Source: JANQRA01 sp035550735
GTDB taxonomy: Bacteria; Actinomycetota; Acidimicrobiia; Spongiisociales; ZC4RG35
Length of the DNA: 48,229 bases
Direction of reading: 5' to 3'
Assembly: GCA_035550735.1 (NCBI GenBank)
Contig: DASZOM010000050.1
Span: 1 to 48,229, forward strand
In this document: positions 22,991-31,017 of the stretch, one piece after another
Layout of the letters: each line of letters begins with the position of its first letter
How positions within the stretch are numbered: position 1 is the first letter of the stretch
Position numbers and translations under genes: made by a program
Notes under the pieces: model-generated
The model's input: the letters and a program-made list of their open reading frames with translations, nothing else
Told to the model about the DNA's origin: nothing
Databases searched by the model: none

Positions 22991-25150
22991 GTGAACAATC
23001 CTCTGACGAGCCTCCGCAAAGTGCCCGCGGTCGGGGTGCTCGCGGAAAGGGAGCTCGGAGGCTTCCTGGCCCTCTCTGCCTTGGTGGGTGTGGGCGTCGG
23101 AACCGGCGCCGCGGTCCTGGTGTTGGCGCTCGAGGGGATCGAGGATCTGATTGGGCCCCTGCTCGAGTCCGCTGACGGGCTGCTCGACCCCACCCGACTC
23201 TGGCTCTTCCTCCTCGTGCCGACCGGTCTGCTCATCGCCTGGTGGGTGGCGCATCGCTTCGCCCCCGAGATCCACGGTGACGGTGTCCCTTCTTCCATCG
23301 AGGCACTTGCGATCCGAGGCGGTCACATCAGGGGGCGGGTGGCCCCACTCAAGATCCTGACGACGGCGGTGACGGTTGGGCTCGGTGGCTCCGGCGGTCG
23401 TGAGGGCCCGATCGTCCAGATCGGTGCCTCTGTCGGATCGTGGATCTCGCGTCGCTTCAAGCTCGGGGAGGACCAGATTCGCTCCCTGGTGGCGGCGGGA
23501 GCCGGGGCCGGGATCGGCGCCTCCTTCAACGCACCCATCGCCGGGATGCTGTTCGCCCTCGAAGTCATCCTGACCTCATTCGCCCCACGTCACATGTCCT
23601 CGATCGTGATCGCCTCGGTGGCCGCCGCCATCACCTCACAGTCGATTGTCGGCCCGGACCTCGCCCTCAACGGTGGCGCGTATCACCTCAACTCGTACGC
23701 CGAGCTGTTCCCCTACGCCCTGCTCGCCGTCGTGATCGTCGGAGCCGGGTTCTTGTTCCTGCGCACCCTCGACGTGATGGAGAAGTTCGCCCACCACCGC
23801 GCCGAGCGCCTCTCCTGGATCCGCCCCGTGCTCGCCGGGCTGGCCGTCGCCGCCCTGATCCTGGTCGAGCCGGCGCTGTTCGGGACCGGGCAAACGGTGA
23901 CCAACTCGCTGCTGTTGGACGAGCGGATAACGGCCATCACCGGACAGGGCGGGGAGCTGTGGTGGGTGCTGATGCTGCTCGCGTTGGGCAAGATCGTGGC
24001 GACCAGCCTCACCATGTCCTCCGGTGCCTCCGCCGGCGCATTCATGCCGTCGCTCTTCATCGGGGCTGCCGTCGGCACCGGCTTCGCCCGTCTCGTCCAG
24101 TTCGCCTGGTCGGACACGGCACCGCTCGACACAGGGGCGTTCGCAGTGGTGGGCATGGCGGCCATGATCGCGGTGGTCTGCCGGGCACCTTTGACCGCGA
24201 TCCTCCTCGTCTTCGAGGTGACCGGTGCCCGTGACTACGGGCTGATCCTGCCCTTGATGCTGGTGGCCACCCTGGCCACGTTCCTCGCCGAGCGCTTCGT
24301 GAGAGACTCGGTGTACTCGCTCGCCTTGAAACGGCGGGGCATCCATCTCTCCCGCTCCGGTGAGATCGACATCCTCGACACGGTGACGGTGGGGTCGGTG
24401 ATGGCTCAGCCGGCCTTCGTCCCGACACCGGACATGACGGTGGCCGAGGTCGAGTCGATGCTCCACGACAACCGTTCTCACGGGGTGCCCGTGGTCGAGG
24501 ACGGCGAGCTCGTCGGCATGGTCACGATCTCCGATCTGGGCAGGGCCGCCGACAGAGAGCACTCCCTGGTCCGCGACGTGATGACCCCGCGGCCGGTCGC
24601 CGTCGACCCGGAGACGTTGGTGTCGCGGGCGTTGGAGCGGATGGCCGCGCTCGGGGTAGGAAGGCTCCCCGTCGTGGATGCGCGGGATCCGCGGCGTCTG
24701 GTGGGCCTCTTCCGGCGCGAGGAGGCCGTCAAGGCGTACAACCAGGCCCTGACCGCGACCACCGACCATCATCTCCACCGACTCCGGCTCGCCCAACGGA
24801 CCCAGCCCGACGCCGGGTATTACGACTTCCGCGTCCCGCTCGGCTCCGTCGCCGACGGCCGGACCGTGCGGGACGTCTCCTGGCCGGAGGGGTCGACCCT
24901 GGTGTCGGTGCGGAGGAACCGGGAACTGCTCGTCCCCACCGGCGACACCGAGTTGCTCGCTGGTGACGTCGTCACCGCCTTCGGCACCTCGGCCTCCCGG
25001 CAGCGGATGATCGATCGGCTCAACGCCGGGGCCGACGAGCCCACCGCGGAGATACCCCTGTCCGACGAGGTTGCCCTCGACGACGAAGCAGGAGATGGTG
25101 AAGACACCGGTGAATACAATCTGGTCGTGACCGACAGAGAACCGCAGTAA
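22991..25150 (+). CDS. CLC-family chloride transporter with CBS pair and TrkA_C domain
   Basis: About 719 residues from GTG 22991. The CLC core (residues 1-430) shows GSGGREGPIVQIGASVGS with the gating Glu, GIGASFNAPIAGMLFALE, and SGASAGAFMPSLFIGAAVG. Next come two CBS domains (about 450-570; DNRSHGVPVVEDGELVGMV and ALGVGRLPVVD) that usually bind adenine nucleotides, and a TrkA_C/RCK_C-type domain (about 600-690). The Glu that carries protons in antiporters (second Glu of the FxxEE pair) is Val here (FALEVI), so coupling may be altered. The stop overlaps the next gene's ATG (TAATG). Confidence 0.9.
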   Translation: MNNPLTSLRKVPAVGVLAERELGGFLALSALVGVGVGTGAAVLVLALEGIEDLIGPLLESADGLLDPTRLWLFLLVPTGLLIAWWVAHRFAPEIHGDGVPSSIEALAIRGGHIRGRVAPLKILTTAVTVGLGGSGGREGPIVQIGASVGSWISRRFKLGEDQIRSLVAAGAGAGIGASFNAPIAGMLFALEVILTSFAPRHMSSIVIASVAAAITSQSIVGPDLALNGGAYHLNSYAELFPYALLAVVIVGAGFLFLRTLDVMEKFAHHRAERLSWIRPVLAGLAVAALILVEPALFGTGQTVTNSLLLDERITAITGQGGELWWVLMLLALGKIVATSLTMSSGASAGAFMPSLFIGAAVGTGFARLVQFAWSDTAPLDTGAFAVVGMAAMIAVVCRAPLTAILLVFEVTGARDYGLILPLMLVATLATFLAERFVRDSVYSLALKRRGIHLSRSGEIDILDTVTVGSVMAQPAFVPTPDMTVAEVESMLHDNRSHGVPVVEDGELVGMVTISDLGRAADREHSLVRDVMTPRPVAVDPETLVSRALERMAALGVGRLPVVDARDPRRLVGLFRREEAVKAYNQALTATTDHHLHRLRLAQRTQPDAGYYDFRVPLGSVADGRTVRDVSWPEGSTLVSVRRNRELLVPTGDTELLAGDVVTAFGTSASRQRMIDRLNAGADEPTAEIPLSDEVALDDEAGDGEDTGEYNLVVTDREPQ

Positions 25151-26100
25151 TGGAATTCCTCGTCCCGGTGGTCCTGATCGGAGCCGCCGCCTACGTCGTC
25201 TACAACATGTTCCGTGCCCGCAAGCGGCGGATGGGCGAGGCCGAGTCCACCTCCAAGACGGCCGCGGCCACCGGGCTCTCCGTGAGCCGTGACGTTTTCG
25301 GCACCGACCTGGGCCGGGCACCCCTCGAGTCGTTCCACGTGGTCGGCAATGAGGCCCGGGTGACGTTCGACGTCCCGCTGGAGGACGAAGACGACGAAGT
25401 GCTGTACGACATCCTCACCGGTGAGGCCATCGAGGTGCTTCGGGAGAAGCGTCACAGCCTGCCCATCGACGAGGTCGAGACGATCGTGGTCCTCGCGGGA
25501 CGCGACCGGGTCAGGGAGATCGCTCGTCACAAGCTCCCCGCTCGCGGCGAGCTTCCAGCTCCCACTGTCCAGCCGGGCATCAGCTTCACCCACATCGCAC
25601 ACGACCCCTTCGCCGCCCACTTCGACGATGACTCCATGGCGCTTCCCACCTACGAGACGTCCGCCCCCGTCCCCGCCGACGAGTTGGGGCCGCTCCGTGC
25701 CGAGCTCAGGCTCCCCAAGGGCCTCGACCGGGGCCTGCGCGCCCTCGGCACCGACCCGGACAAGCTCAGCGGGCCGGATTTCGTCATCGCCCTGCTTCGC
25801 ATGTTCGGCTATGCGGTGACCGAGCACGCCTACGAGGGGTCGTACATGGCCGTCAAGAACGGGATCTCGACCTTGATCGTCACCGACGTCTACCAGCCCG
25901 GCGGCCACCCCGAGCTCGACGAGAGCGTGATCAAGCGCTTCCTGTTCGAATTCACGTCGTCCGGTGCCGATCGGGGCATGCTCATCTCCGACCGATACAG
26001 CCCCTTCATGATCTACGAGATCGAGTCCAACCAGCCCAAGGTCCGTTTCATCACCCGGGAGCGGGTGCAGCGCTTCATCGACTCGATGGCGATGGGTTAG
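25150..26100 (+). CDS. Membrane-anchored protein with restriction-endonuclease-like C-terminal fold
   Basis: This 316-residue protein has a single N-terminal membrane helix (residues 3-20), a basic stop-transfer stretch, a middle domain to about 200 and a C-terminal domain beginning GPDFVIALLRMFGY. The last 110 residues follow an Mrr-like order: helix, strands ending LIVTDVYQ, a helix KRFLFEFTSSGADRGMLIS, then a closing helix RVQRFIDSM. The Asp-(Glu/Gln)-x-Lys catalytic signature is not clear, so it may be a non-catalytic relative. It is translationally coupled to the CLC gene. The family is inferred from shape. Confidence 0.5.
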   Translation: MEFLVPVVLIGAAAYVVYNMFRARKRRMGEAESTSKTAAATGLSVSRDVFGTDLGRAPLESFHVVGNEARVTFDVPLEDEDDEVLYDILTGEAIEVLREKRHSLPIDEVETIVVLAGRDRVREIARHKLPARGELPAPTVQPGISFTHIAHDPFAAHFDDDSMALPTYETSAPVPADELGPLRAELRLPKGLDRGLRALGTDPDKLSGPDFVIALLRMFGYAVTEHAYEGSYMAVKNGISTLIVTDVYQPGGHPELDESVIKRFLFEFTSSGADRGMLISDRYSPFMIYEIESNQPKVRFITRERVQRFIDSMAMG

Positions 26101-26160
26101 CCCCCCCACGGAGAAACGAGGGTTGCCCGGGTACCATTGACCCGCCAAGGAGGAAATTCA

Positions 26161-26346
26161 GTGTTAAGAGGACAAGAGTGGCTCATCGTTCTTCTCGTGG
26201 TGCTCCTCATCTTCGGTGCAGCCAAGCTGCCCGCCCTGGCTCGCTCCTTGGGAGCCTCCGCCAAGGAGTTCCGCAAGGGCATCGAGGAGGGGACGAAGGA
26301 CGATTCCGACGTCCGGGCCGAGTCGAAGGAAGCCTCCGATTCGTAG
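26161..26346 (+). CDS. TatA/TatB-like twin-arginine translocase protein
   Basis: A 61-residue protein from a GTG start eight bases after a strong AAGGAGGA. It has an N-terminal membrane helix (EWLIVLLVVLLIFGAAKLP), the typical FGxxKLPxLARSLG hinge, an amphipathic helix (ASAKEFRKGIEEG) and an acidic tail. This is the TatA/E form; in mycobacteria the corresponding gene by the sigE locus is tatB. It would form or support the pore for folded-protein export. The sigma-factor promoter begins at the last base of its stop. Confidence 0.85.
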   Translation: MLRGQEWLIVLLVVLLIFGAAKLPALARSLGASAKEFRKGIEEGTKDDSDVRAESKEASDS

Positions 26347-26371
26347 GAACTGAACGACCTCGGGCGTCGTT
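26346..26371 (+). promoter_or_regulatory. Candidate ECF-type autoregulatory promoter of the sigma factor
   Basis: GGAAC (26346-26350) and CGTT (26368-26371), separated by 17 bases, match the ECF promoter class used by SigE/SigH-type factors (GGAAC, then CGTT). It ends about 20 bases before the sigma-factor ATG at 26392 and starts on the last base of the tatA-like stop. Positive autoregulation would be usual for such loci. Confidence 0.6.
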
Positions 26372-26391
26372 CCACGTGTAGGTCTCCACCG

Positions 26392-26892
26392 ATGGAGTCG
26401 ATCCCGCTCACGTGGGAAGAGGTTGCCCGTGTCTACGGACGGAAGATCTACAACTTCGCCTACCGGCTCACCGGTAACGCCGACGATGCCCACGACCTCG
26501 TCCAGGAGGTCCTGCTCCGGGTCCGGCGGGGCCTTGAGAGCTATCAGCCGGGCAGTTTCGAGGGCTGGCTCTGGCGGATCACACGCAACGCATTCCTCGA
26601 CGAGGTCCGCCGCCGACAGCGTCGCCCGACTGCACCTCTCCCCGACGAGATCGATCGCTTCGATCGCTCCTCTGCAGACTCGGCGGATGTCGAGTACGAC
26701 CGCATCTCCCTCGGCGACGACATCCAGAAAGCCCTTCTCCAGCTCCCCATGGACTTTCGCGAGGCCGTGGTGCTCTGTGACGTCGTGGGTCTCTCCTACG
26801 AGGAGATCGCATTGGCGGTCGCAGTACCGATCGGCACGGTCCGCAGCCGCATCCACCGTGGGCGCAAGATGCTCAAGGGGCTGCTGACATGA
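26392..26892 (+). CDS. sigE: ECF RNA polymerase sigma factor, SigE-like
   Basis: This 166-residue sigma factor has region 2 (YNFAYRLTGNADDAHDLVQEVLLRV through WLWRITRNAFLDEVRRR) and region 4 (LQLPMDFREAVVLCDVVGLSYEEIA to GTVRSRIHRGRKML), with no sigma 1 or 3. It directs RNA polymerase to envelope-stress promoters. It is followed by an overlapping zinc anti-sigma gene and an RseB-like gene, and an htrA gene lies 2.6 kb away, echoing the mycobacterial sigE-rseA-htrA-tatB cluster. The symbol is by context and sequence class; other ECF families are possible. Confidence 0.82.
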   Translation: MESIPLTWEEVARVYGRKIYNFAYRLTGNADDAHDLVQEVLLRVRRGLESYQPGSFEGWLWRITRNAFLDEVRRRQRRPTAPLPDEIDRFDRSSADSADVEYDRISLGDDIQKALLQLPMDFREAVVLCDVVGLSYEEIALAVAVPIGTVRSRIHRGRKMLKGLLT

Positions 26893-27302
26893 CGCATCCC
26901 TCCGAGCTGATCAGCGCCTATCTCGACGGGGAGCTCGATCGCGAGGAGTTGAGACGCCTCCTCGACCACCTCGCCGGCTGTGGCCGGTGCTCGGCGGAAT
27001 TGGAGGAGATGCAGCAGGTGAGGAGTGCGGTGCGCTCCCTCCCGGTCCTGGAGCTTCCGAGGGGGATAGTTCCCGAGGCGGACCCGGTCGTGGTGCCGCT
27101 GCGTCGTCAGAAGGGGCTCTGGGCCGGGGTGGCCGCAGCCGTCGTGGCGGCCGTCATCGCGATCGCGGCACTGGTGACGCCGGACCAAGGGGGATCGGTG
27201 TCGATCGAAGACCTGACAAGCCGATTCGGGGCCCGGGCGTCCCTCGATCCCGCCTTCGGCCCCTCCAAGATCGTGGTTCCGGTCGGGGTGGTGGAGGAAT
27301 GA
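26889..27302 (+). CDS. Zinc-type anti-sigma factor (RseA-like)
   Basis: A 137-residue membrane protein with an N-terminal ZAS-type domain holding His27, Cys31 and Cys34 in LDHLAGCGRCSAELEEM (HxxxCxxC), followed by one membrane helix (GLWAGVAAAVVAAVIAIAALV) and a short extracytoplasmic tail. It overlaps the sigma-factor gene by four bases (ATGA), the usual arrangement for sequestering the sigma factor until stress. The RseB-like protein downstream would sense the signal on the outer face. Confidence 0.82.
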   Translation: MTHPSELISAYLDGELDREELRRLLDHLAGCGRCSAELEEMQQVRSAVRSLPVLELPRGIVPEADPVVVPLRRQKGLWAGVAAAVVAAVIAIAALVTPDQGGSVSIEDLTSRFGARASLDPAFGPSKIVVPVGVVEE

Positions 27303-28240
27303 GGCGTCTCGGCGCCCTCGTGGCGTTCCTGGTACTGGTCCCGACGACCTCCGCCCTCGGGACCGAGTTGGGCGAGCTGCTCGAGCGGGGTCGGGGCGCC
27401 TCCTACAGCGCCGAGCAGGTCATCAACTGCACCACGCCCGACGGCGAACGAGACGCCCTGGTGCGCATCGACCAGGCCGCGGGGGAGATCAAGCTCTCCT
27501 CGGCGGTCACCGAGGACGTGGAGGTCACCGCCGGGTCCGGCGAGTGGACCCTCACCCGTCAGGGCGACCCGGTGGCGGGGGCCAGCGTGGGTGAGGGCAA
27601 TCCCAAGGCGGAGCCGCTCTACGAGGTGGAGGACCTGGACGAGGTGGAGTACCTGGGTCGCGACGCCTTCGCCTATCGCCTCATACGGGAGGGGCAGCCC
27701 CGGGCAGAGCTGGTCGTCGACGCGGAGACCGGGGCCTTGTTGGAGACCGTCACTCTCGGCGAGGACGCCGAGATCTACTGCCAGCGGCGATTCGTGTCAT
27801 TCGAGGCGGTCACACCCCTCATCGAGAGCCTGGAGAGCGGGCCTGCCCAGCCCGCCTCAGCGAACGTGGCGGCGATCCCGAAGCTGCCCGCGGAAATCGC
27901 CGGATTCGAGCTGCTCGACCAGTACGAGGATGAGGCGGGTGTCCGGTTCGCCTACTACTCCGACGGGTTCTTCTCGTTCGCCGTCTTCGAGACCGACCAG
28001 GCGGTGACGCTCCCCGGGGCGACTACCTTCGAGCTCGACTCGGGCTCATATCGCCGCGTCTTCACCGCCGGCCAGGTCACCTATGTCTGGGAGACCCGTG
28101 AGGGCGGTGTCGCCCTCGTCGGCGATCTCCCCCCCGATCTCCACGAGGCCGTCCTCTCCAATCTGCCCCAACCTGAAGACCCCGGCTTCTTCCGTCGTTG
28201 GTGGCGCAGTCTCTTCGGTTGGAACCCTCACCTCAGGTAG
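27299..28240 (+). CDS. RseB/MucB-like extracytoplasmic regulator of the sigma factor
   Basis: This 313-residue secreted protein has a signal peptide (MRRLGALVAFLVLVPTTSALG) and the two-part layout of MucB/RseB: a lipoprotein-like N-terminal domain (EVEDLDEVEYLGRDAFAYRLI and ELVVDAETGALLETVTL, as in LolA/LppX folds) and a smaller C-terminal domain (FSFAVFETDQ, VTYVWETREGGVALVGDLP). It would hold the anti-sigma factor in place and release it on envelope damage. It starts inside the anti-sigma stop (ATGA). A GC palindrome just past the stop marks the operon end. Confidence 0.8.
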   Translation: MRRLGALVAFLVLVPTTSALGTELGELLERGRGASYSAEQVINCTTPDGERDALVRIDQAAGEIKLSSAVTEDVEVTAGSGEWTLTRQGDPVAGASVGEGNPKAEPLYEVEDLDEVEYLGRDAFAYRLIREGQPRAELVVDAETGALLETVTLGEDAEIYCQRRFVSFEAVTPLIESLESGPAQPASANVAAIPKLPAEIAGFELLDQYEDEAGVRFAYYSDGFFSFAVFETDQAVTLPGATTFELDSGSYRRVFTAGQVTYVWETREGGVALVGDLPPDLHEAVLSNLPQPEDPGFFRRWWRSLFGWNPHLR

Positions 28241-28243
28241 TGG

Positions 28244-28259
28244 GGCCCGTATACGGGCC
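28244..28259. terminator. GC-rich palindrome between convergent genes
   Basis: The perfect 16-base palindrome GGCCCGTATACGGGCC lies immediately after the RseB-like stop and touches the stop codon of the convergent peroxiredoxin gene. It is likely to form a cruciform or terminator hairpin for both directions, though no run of U follows. Confidence 0.6.
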
Positions 28260-28729
28260 TAACCGCCTCGAGAAACCGCGCCGAGGGCCTTTCGGTAGTC
28301 GTCGAAGTCACGCGCCTCGCCCAATTGGTCGGACCGGGTGACTTCGGTGATCACACCGTCCGCATCGAGGAAGTAGGTGGTCCTCTCGGCGTACCCGTAC
28401 TCCTCGTTGAAGGTGTCGTAGGAACGGGAGACCTCTCCGTGGGGCCAGAAATCGGAGAGGATGTCGAACTCGAACCCCTGTTGTTCGGCCCACGCCTTGT
28501 TGGCGTGACGGGTGTTGCAGGTGATCGCGACCACCCTCGCCTCGGCCTCGTTGAAGAGGGCGTACTCATCCCTGATCTGGCACAACTCACCCTCGCAGGT
28601 ACGGGTGAAGGCGAAGGGGATGAAGACGAGCACCGCCGTCGAGCCGGCCAGGTCGCCGAGAGAAACCGACTCGCGGTTCTGGTTGAGGAGGGCGAAATCG
28701 GGTGCCTTGGAGCCGATCGCGAGGGTCAT
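28259..28729 (-). CDS. ahpE: AhpE-like one-cysteine-type peroxiredoxin
   Basis: A 156-residue thiol peroxidase close to mycobacterial AhpE: the peroxidatic site is in PFAFTRTCEGELC with Cys45, the same position as in AhpE, and it reduces peroxides using mycothiol or mycoredoxin in that family. An extra Cys50 five residues on could act as resolving cysteine. The start at MTLAIGSKAPDF is typical; the frame upstream is shadow. It lies on the minus strand next to the sigma-factor locus and a DUF2342 gene, consistent with an envelope/oxidative stress module. Confidence 0.82.
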   Translation of the reverse strand: MTLAIGSKAPDFALLNQNRESVSLGDLAGSTAVLVFIPFAFTRTCEGELCQIRDEYALFNEAEARVVAITCNTRHANKAWAEQQGFEFDILSDFWPHGEVSRSYDTFNEEYGYAERTTYFLDADGVITEVTRSDQLGEARDFDDYRKALGAVSRGG

Positions 28730-28746
28730 CGGCGCATTCTGCCCAA

Positions 28747-28796
28747 ATGAAACGTCCAAAAGCCCACTATTGGGCCCTGGTGCATTAGGAAACCGT
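28747..28796 (-). repeat. Family A intergenic palindrome, copy 2 (terminator-like)
   Basis: Read on the minus strand the copy follows the DUF2342-family stop at once: TTTCCTAATGCACCAG, then GCCCA-ATAG-TGGGC with a following TTTT. That is the form of a rho-independent terminator and would separate the DUF2342 gene from the peroxiredoxin gene. Confidence 0.8.
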
Positions 28797-29858
28797 TCAG
28801 GTCCACCCGTCCAACAGGACCCGAGCCGCCCAGGCGGTCGGGTCGCGGAGCTCGGCGGCGCTGGGCATGCGGGAGGGGTCAGACCAGAGAGTCTGCAGGG
28901 CGTCGTCGCCGTAGCGACGCTCCACCTCCTGGTTGAAAGCATCGCCCAGTCTGACGGCCTCGGAGGGAACCGGGCCGACACCGATCGTCGGTGTGGCGGT
29001 GAACTCGTCGCGCTCCAGGTCCCGCGTATCGCTGACCCGGTCGAAGTGCGGTCCCATGTCGGCGACCGCCCGTCGCGCCAGGAGACGAGAGCAGCCGGCG
29101 ACCGTCCCCAGGAACGCCTCCAGCTCGGCACGGGGCGCCTCGGCCTCCTCACCACCGATGAGCCCTTCGAGCCCTCCTGCTTCGGCGATCGCCTGCTCGA
29201 TCGCGGCGGGGTCGGTCCCACCCAGTACCAGCCCGCTGAGCCGGGTCGGGTCGATCTGGGCGGCGGCGGCATACTCGGTCACGAGGTGGGCGAGATGGTC
29301 ACGCACCCAGGGGACCTCGGAGACGGCCCGGAACGCCACCTCGTTCGCAACGACCCAGAGCCGCACCTCGCGCGGGTCGACGCCGTCGACCCGCAACGCC
29401 TCGATGTGGGGGACCACGAGACTGAGCGGCCCCTCCCGATCGGGTGGGAGCCCGGCGTCGAATCCGGCAACCACCCACGCCGACAGACCGCCCACCAGTG
29501 AGCCGACCTGCAGTCCGATCATTGCCGGGGCGATCTGGGCCATCATCGGCGCCGCCTCCCCACCCATCGACGTGGCGAACGGCTCGACGAGCGAGCCGTA
29601 GAGCTCGAGGTTCTTCTCGGCCCAGGAACGTGGGTCGAGTGGGAGCACGTCGACCGCGGGTCGCACCGGAAACGGCGCCACTTCCTCGAGGCGGTACTCG
29701 GCGAGACGGGCGAGCTCGCGGAACTCCTCGGCTGCCCACGGCTCCACCGGCTGGCGCTCACCGGACAGATGCCGGGCGACCTCGGCCGCCAGCTTCCAGT
29801 TGACCGGACCCGGCTGGTTGAAGAGCTCGAACAGCTTGGAGAAGAGGTCGTCGCTCAC
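28797..29858 (-). CDS. DUF2342-family protein (zincin-like) lacking the zinc motif
   Basis: A 353-residue member of the DUF2342/zinc-dependent-metalloprotease family of actinobacteria, which normally carries an HExxH motif followed by a PWLRDHL-like segment. Here the segment reads WVVANEVAFRAVSEVPWVRDHL, so both His positions of HExxH are Asn and Phe and metal-dependent hydrolysis should be lost. The rest is family-like: VNWKLAAEVARHLSG, GLPPDREGPLSLVVPHIEAL, and a final WSDPSRMPSAAELRDP. It starts at GTG overlapping the htrA stop (GTGA), so it is co-translated with the protease. Confidence 0.75.
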   Translation of the reverse strand: MSDDLFSKLFELFNQPGPVNWKLAAEVARHLSGERQPVEPWAAEEFRELARLAEYRLEEVAPFPVRPAVDVLPLDPRSWAEKNLELYGSLVEPFATSMGGEAAPMMAQIAPAMIGLQVGSLVGGLSAWVVAGFDAGLPPDREGPLSLVVPHIEALRVDGVDPREVRLWVVANEVAFRAVSEVPWVRDHLAHLVTEYAAAAQIDPTRLSGLVLGGTDPAAIEQAIAEAGGLEGLIGGEEAEAPRAELEAFLGTVAGCSRLLARRAVADMGPHFDRVSDTRDLERDEFTATPTIGVGPVPSEAVRLGDAFNQEVERRYGDDALQTLWSDPSRMPSAAELRDPTAWAARVLLDGWT

Positions 29859-31003
29859 GGGCTCAACCTCCCCAGTGTCACTTCCAGGTTCGTGCTCCCA
29901 TCGCCACGCAGGATACGGACCGGTATCGACTGTCCGGCGCGGAGCAAGCGCAAGCGGGCGAGAAGGGTCTCGATGCTCTCGACGTCGTGCCCGTCCACGG
30001 CGACGATCACATCGTTCACCTGGCCTCCCGCCTCCTCGTAGGCCGAGCCGCCGGTGATCTCCTCGACGAGGACCCCCACCGGATACTCGGCCCCTCCCTC
30101 CTCCGCCCACGCCGTCTGACCTGAGATCCCGAGCAGGGCATGTGCCACCGCGCCATCGGCGATCAGGTCGTTGACGACCCCTACCGCCATGTCGACCGGC
30201 ACAGCGAACCCGAGGTCCGCCGGCCCGACGTCGGAGAGTGCGATGGCGGTGGTGATGCCGATCAGGTTGGCACGAGAGTCGACCAGGGCACCTCCGCTGG
30301 AACCTGGGGCGATAGGGGCATCGGTCTGGATCAGGCCGTAGAGATCCGAGCCCCCGGCTTCGAGAGTGCGATCGAGGGCGCTGATGATCCCGGTCGTCAC
30401 CGTGGGCCCGCCCACCAGACCGAGGGGATTACCCACGGCGACGGTGGGCTCGCCGATCGAGAGTGAGGTCGCGGAGCCGATCTGGATCGGGGTGAGGTCC
30501 TCTCGCTCCACGTGGAGAACCGCGATGTCGGTGACCGCGTCGGATCCCACGATCTCGGCGGGGAACCGGGCGCCGTCGGAGAACACCACGGAGACGGACC
30601 CTGCTCCCTCGACGACGTGATGGTTGGTGATGATGTAGCCGTCCTCGCTGAACACGACGCCGCTGCCGCTGCCCTCTGCGAGGAACGAGTCGACCTCGAC
30701 TGCGACGGTCGACGGCACGACCGCGGCGGCCACCGACCTGACCGAGACCTCGTTGGCGAACAGGGGCGAGGAGCCGGTGTCGGGGACAGGGACGGTGAGG
30801 GTCGGGGCGGCGGGCACGGTCGGAGGTGGGGGCTCCTCGAAGACACCGACGAATCCGAGGATCGCGAACGTCACGCCGGTGCCGAGCAAGACTCCGCCTA
30901 AGACGCCCATCACCAGGGTCCAGGGATCGAACCCCCGCCGGGTCTCGGATTCCGGCCCGGCTCCCGCCGGGGCCTCGGGCCCTCGGGGGATTGAACTCGT
31001 CAT
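29855..31003 (-). CDS. htrA: HtrA/DegP-type membrane-anchored serine protease with PDZ domain
   Basis: This 382-residue S1C protease has a cytoplasmic N-terminus, one membrane anchor (about residues 28-54), and a protease domain with TNHHVV (His129), DAVTDIAVL (Asp159) and APGSSGGALV (Ser236), then a PDZ domain (about 285-382; GQVNDVIVAVDGHDVESIETL). It degrades misfolded proteins outside the membrane and in mycobacteria works with the SigE/RseA system, matching the neighbourhood here. It is divergent from moaE over only 14 bases. Confidence 0.9.
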   Translation of the reverse strand: MTSSIPRGPEAPAGAGPESETRRGFDPWTLVMGVLGGVLLGTGVTFAILGFVGVFEEPPPPTVPAAPTLTVPVPDTGSSPLFANEVSVRSVAAAVVPSTVAVEVDSFLAEGSGSGVVFSEDGYIITNHHVVEGAGSVSVVFSDGARFPAEIVGSDAVTDIAVLHVEREDLTPIQIGSATSLSIGEPTVAVGNPLGLVGGPTVTTGIISALDRTLEAGGSDLYGLIQTDAPIAPGSSGGALVDSRANLIGITTAIALSDVGPADLGFAVPVDMAVGVVNDLIADGAVAHALLGISGQTAWAEEGGAEYPVGVLVEEITGGSAYEEAGGQVNDVIVAVDGHDVESIETLLARLRLLRAGQSIPVRILRGDGSTNLEVTLGRLSP

Positions 31004-31017
31004 AGGCTGTGAATTCT

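Noticed and set aside
28750..28797. Family A repeat as a tRNA-derived att remnant, because it shares TTAGGAAACCG with the tRNA-Arg core
   Set aside because: The similarity stops after 11 bases and only in one copy; the rest of the repeat has no tRNA-like arms.
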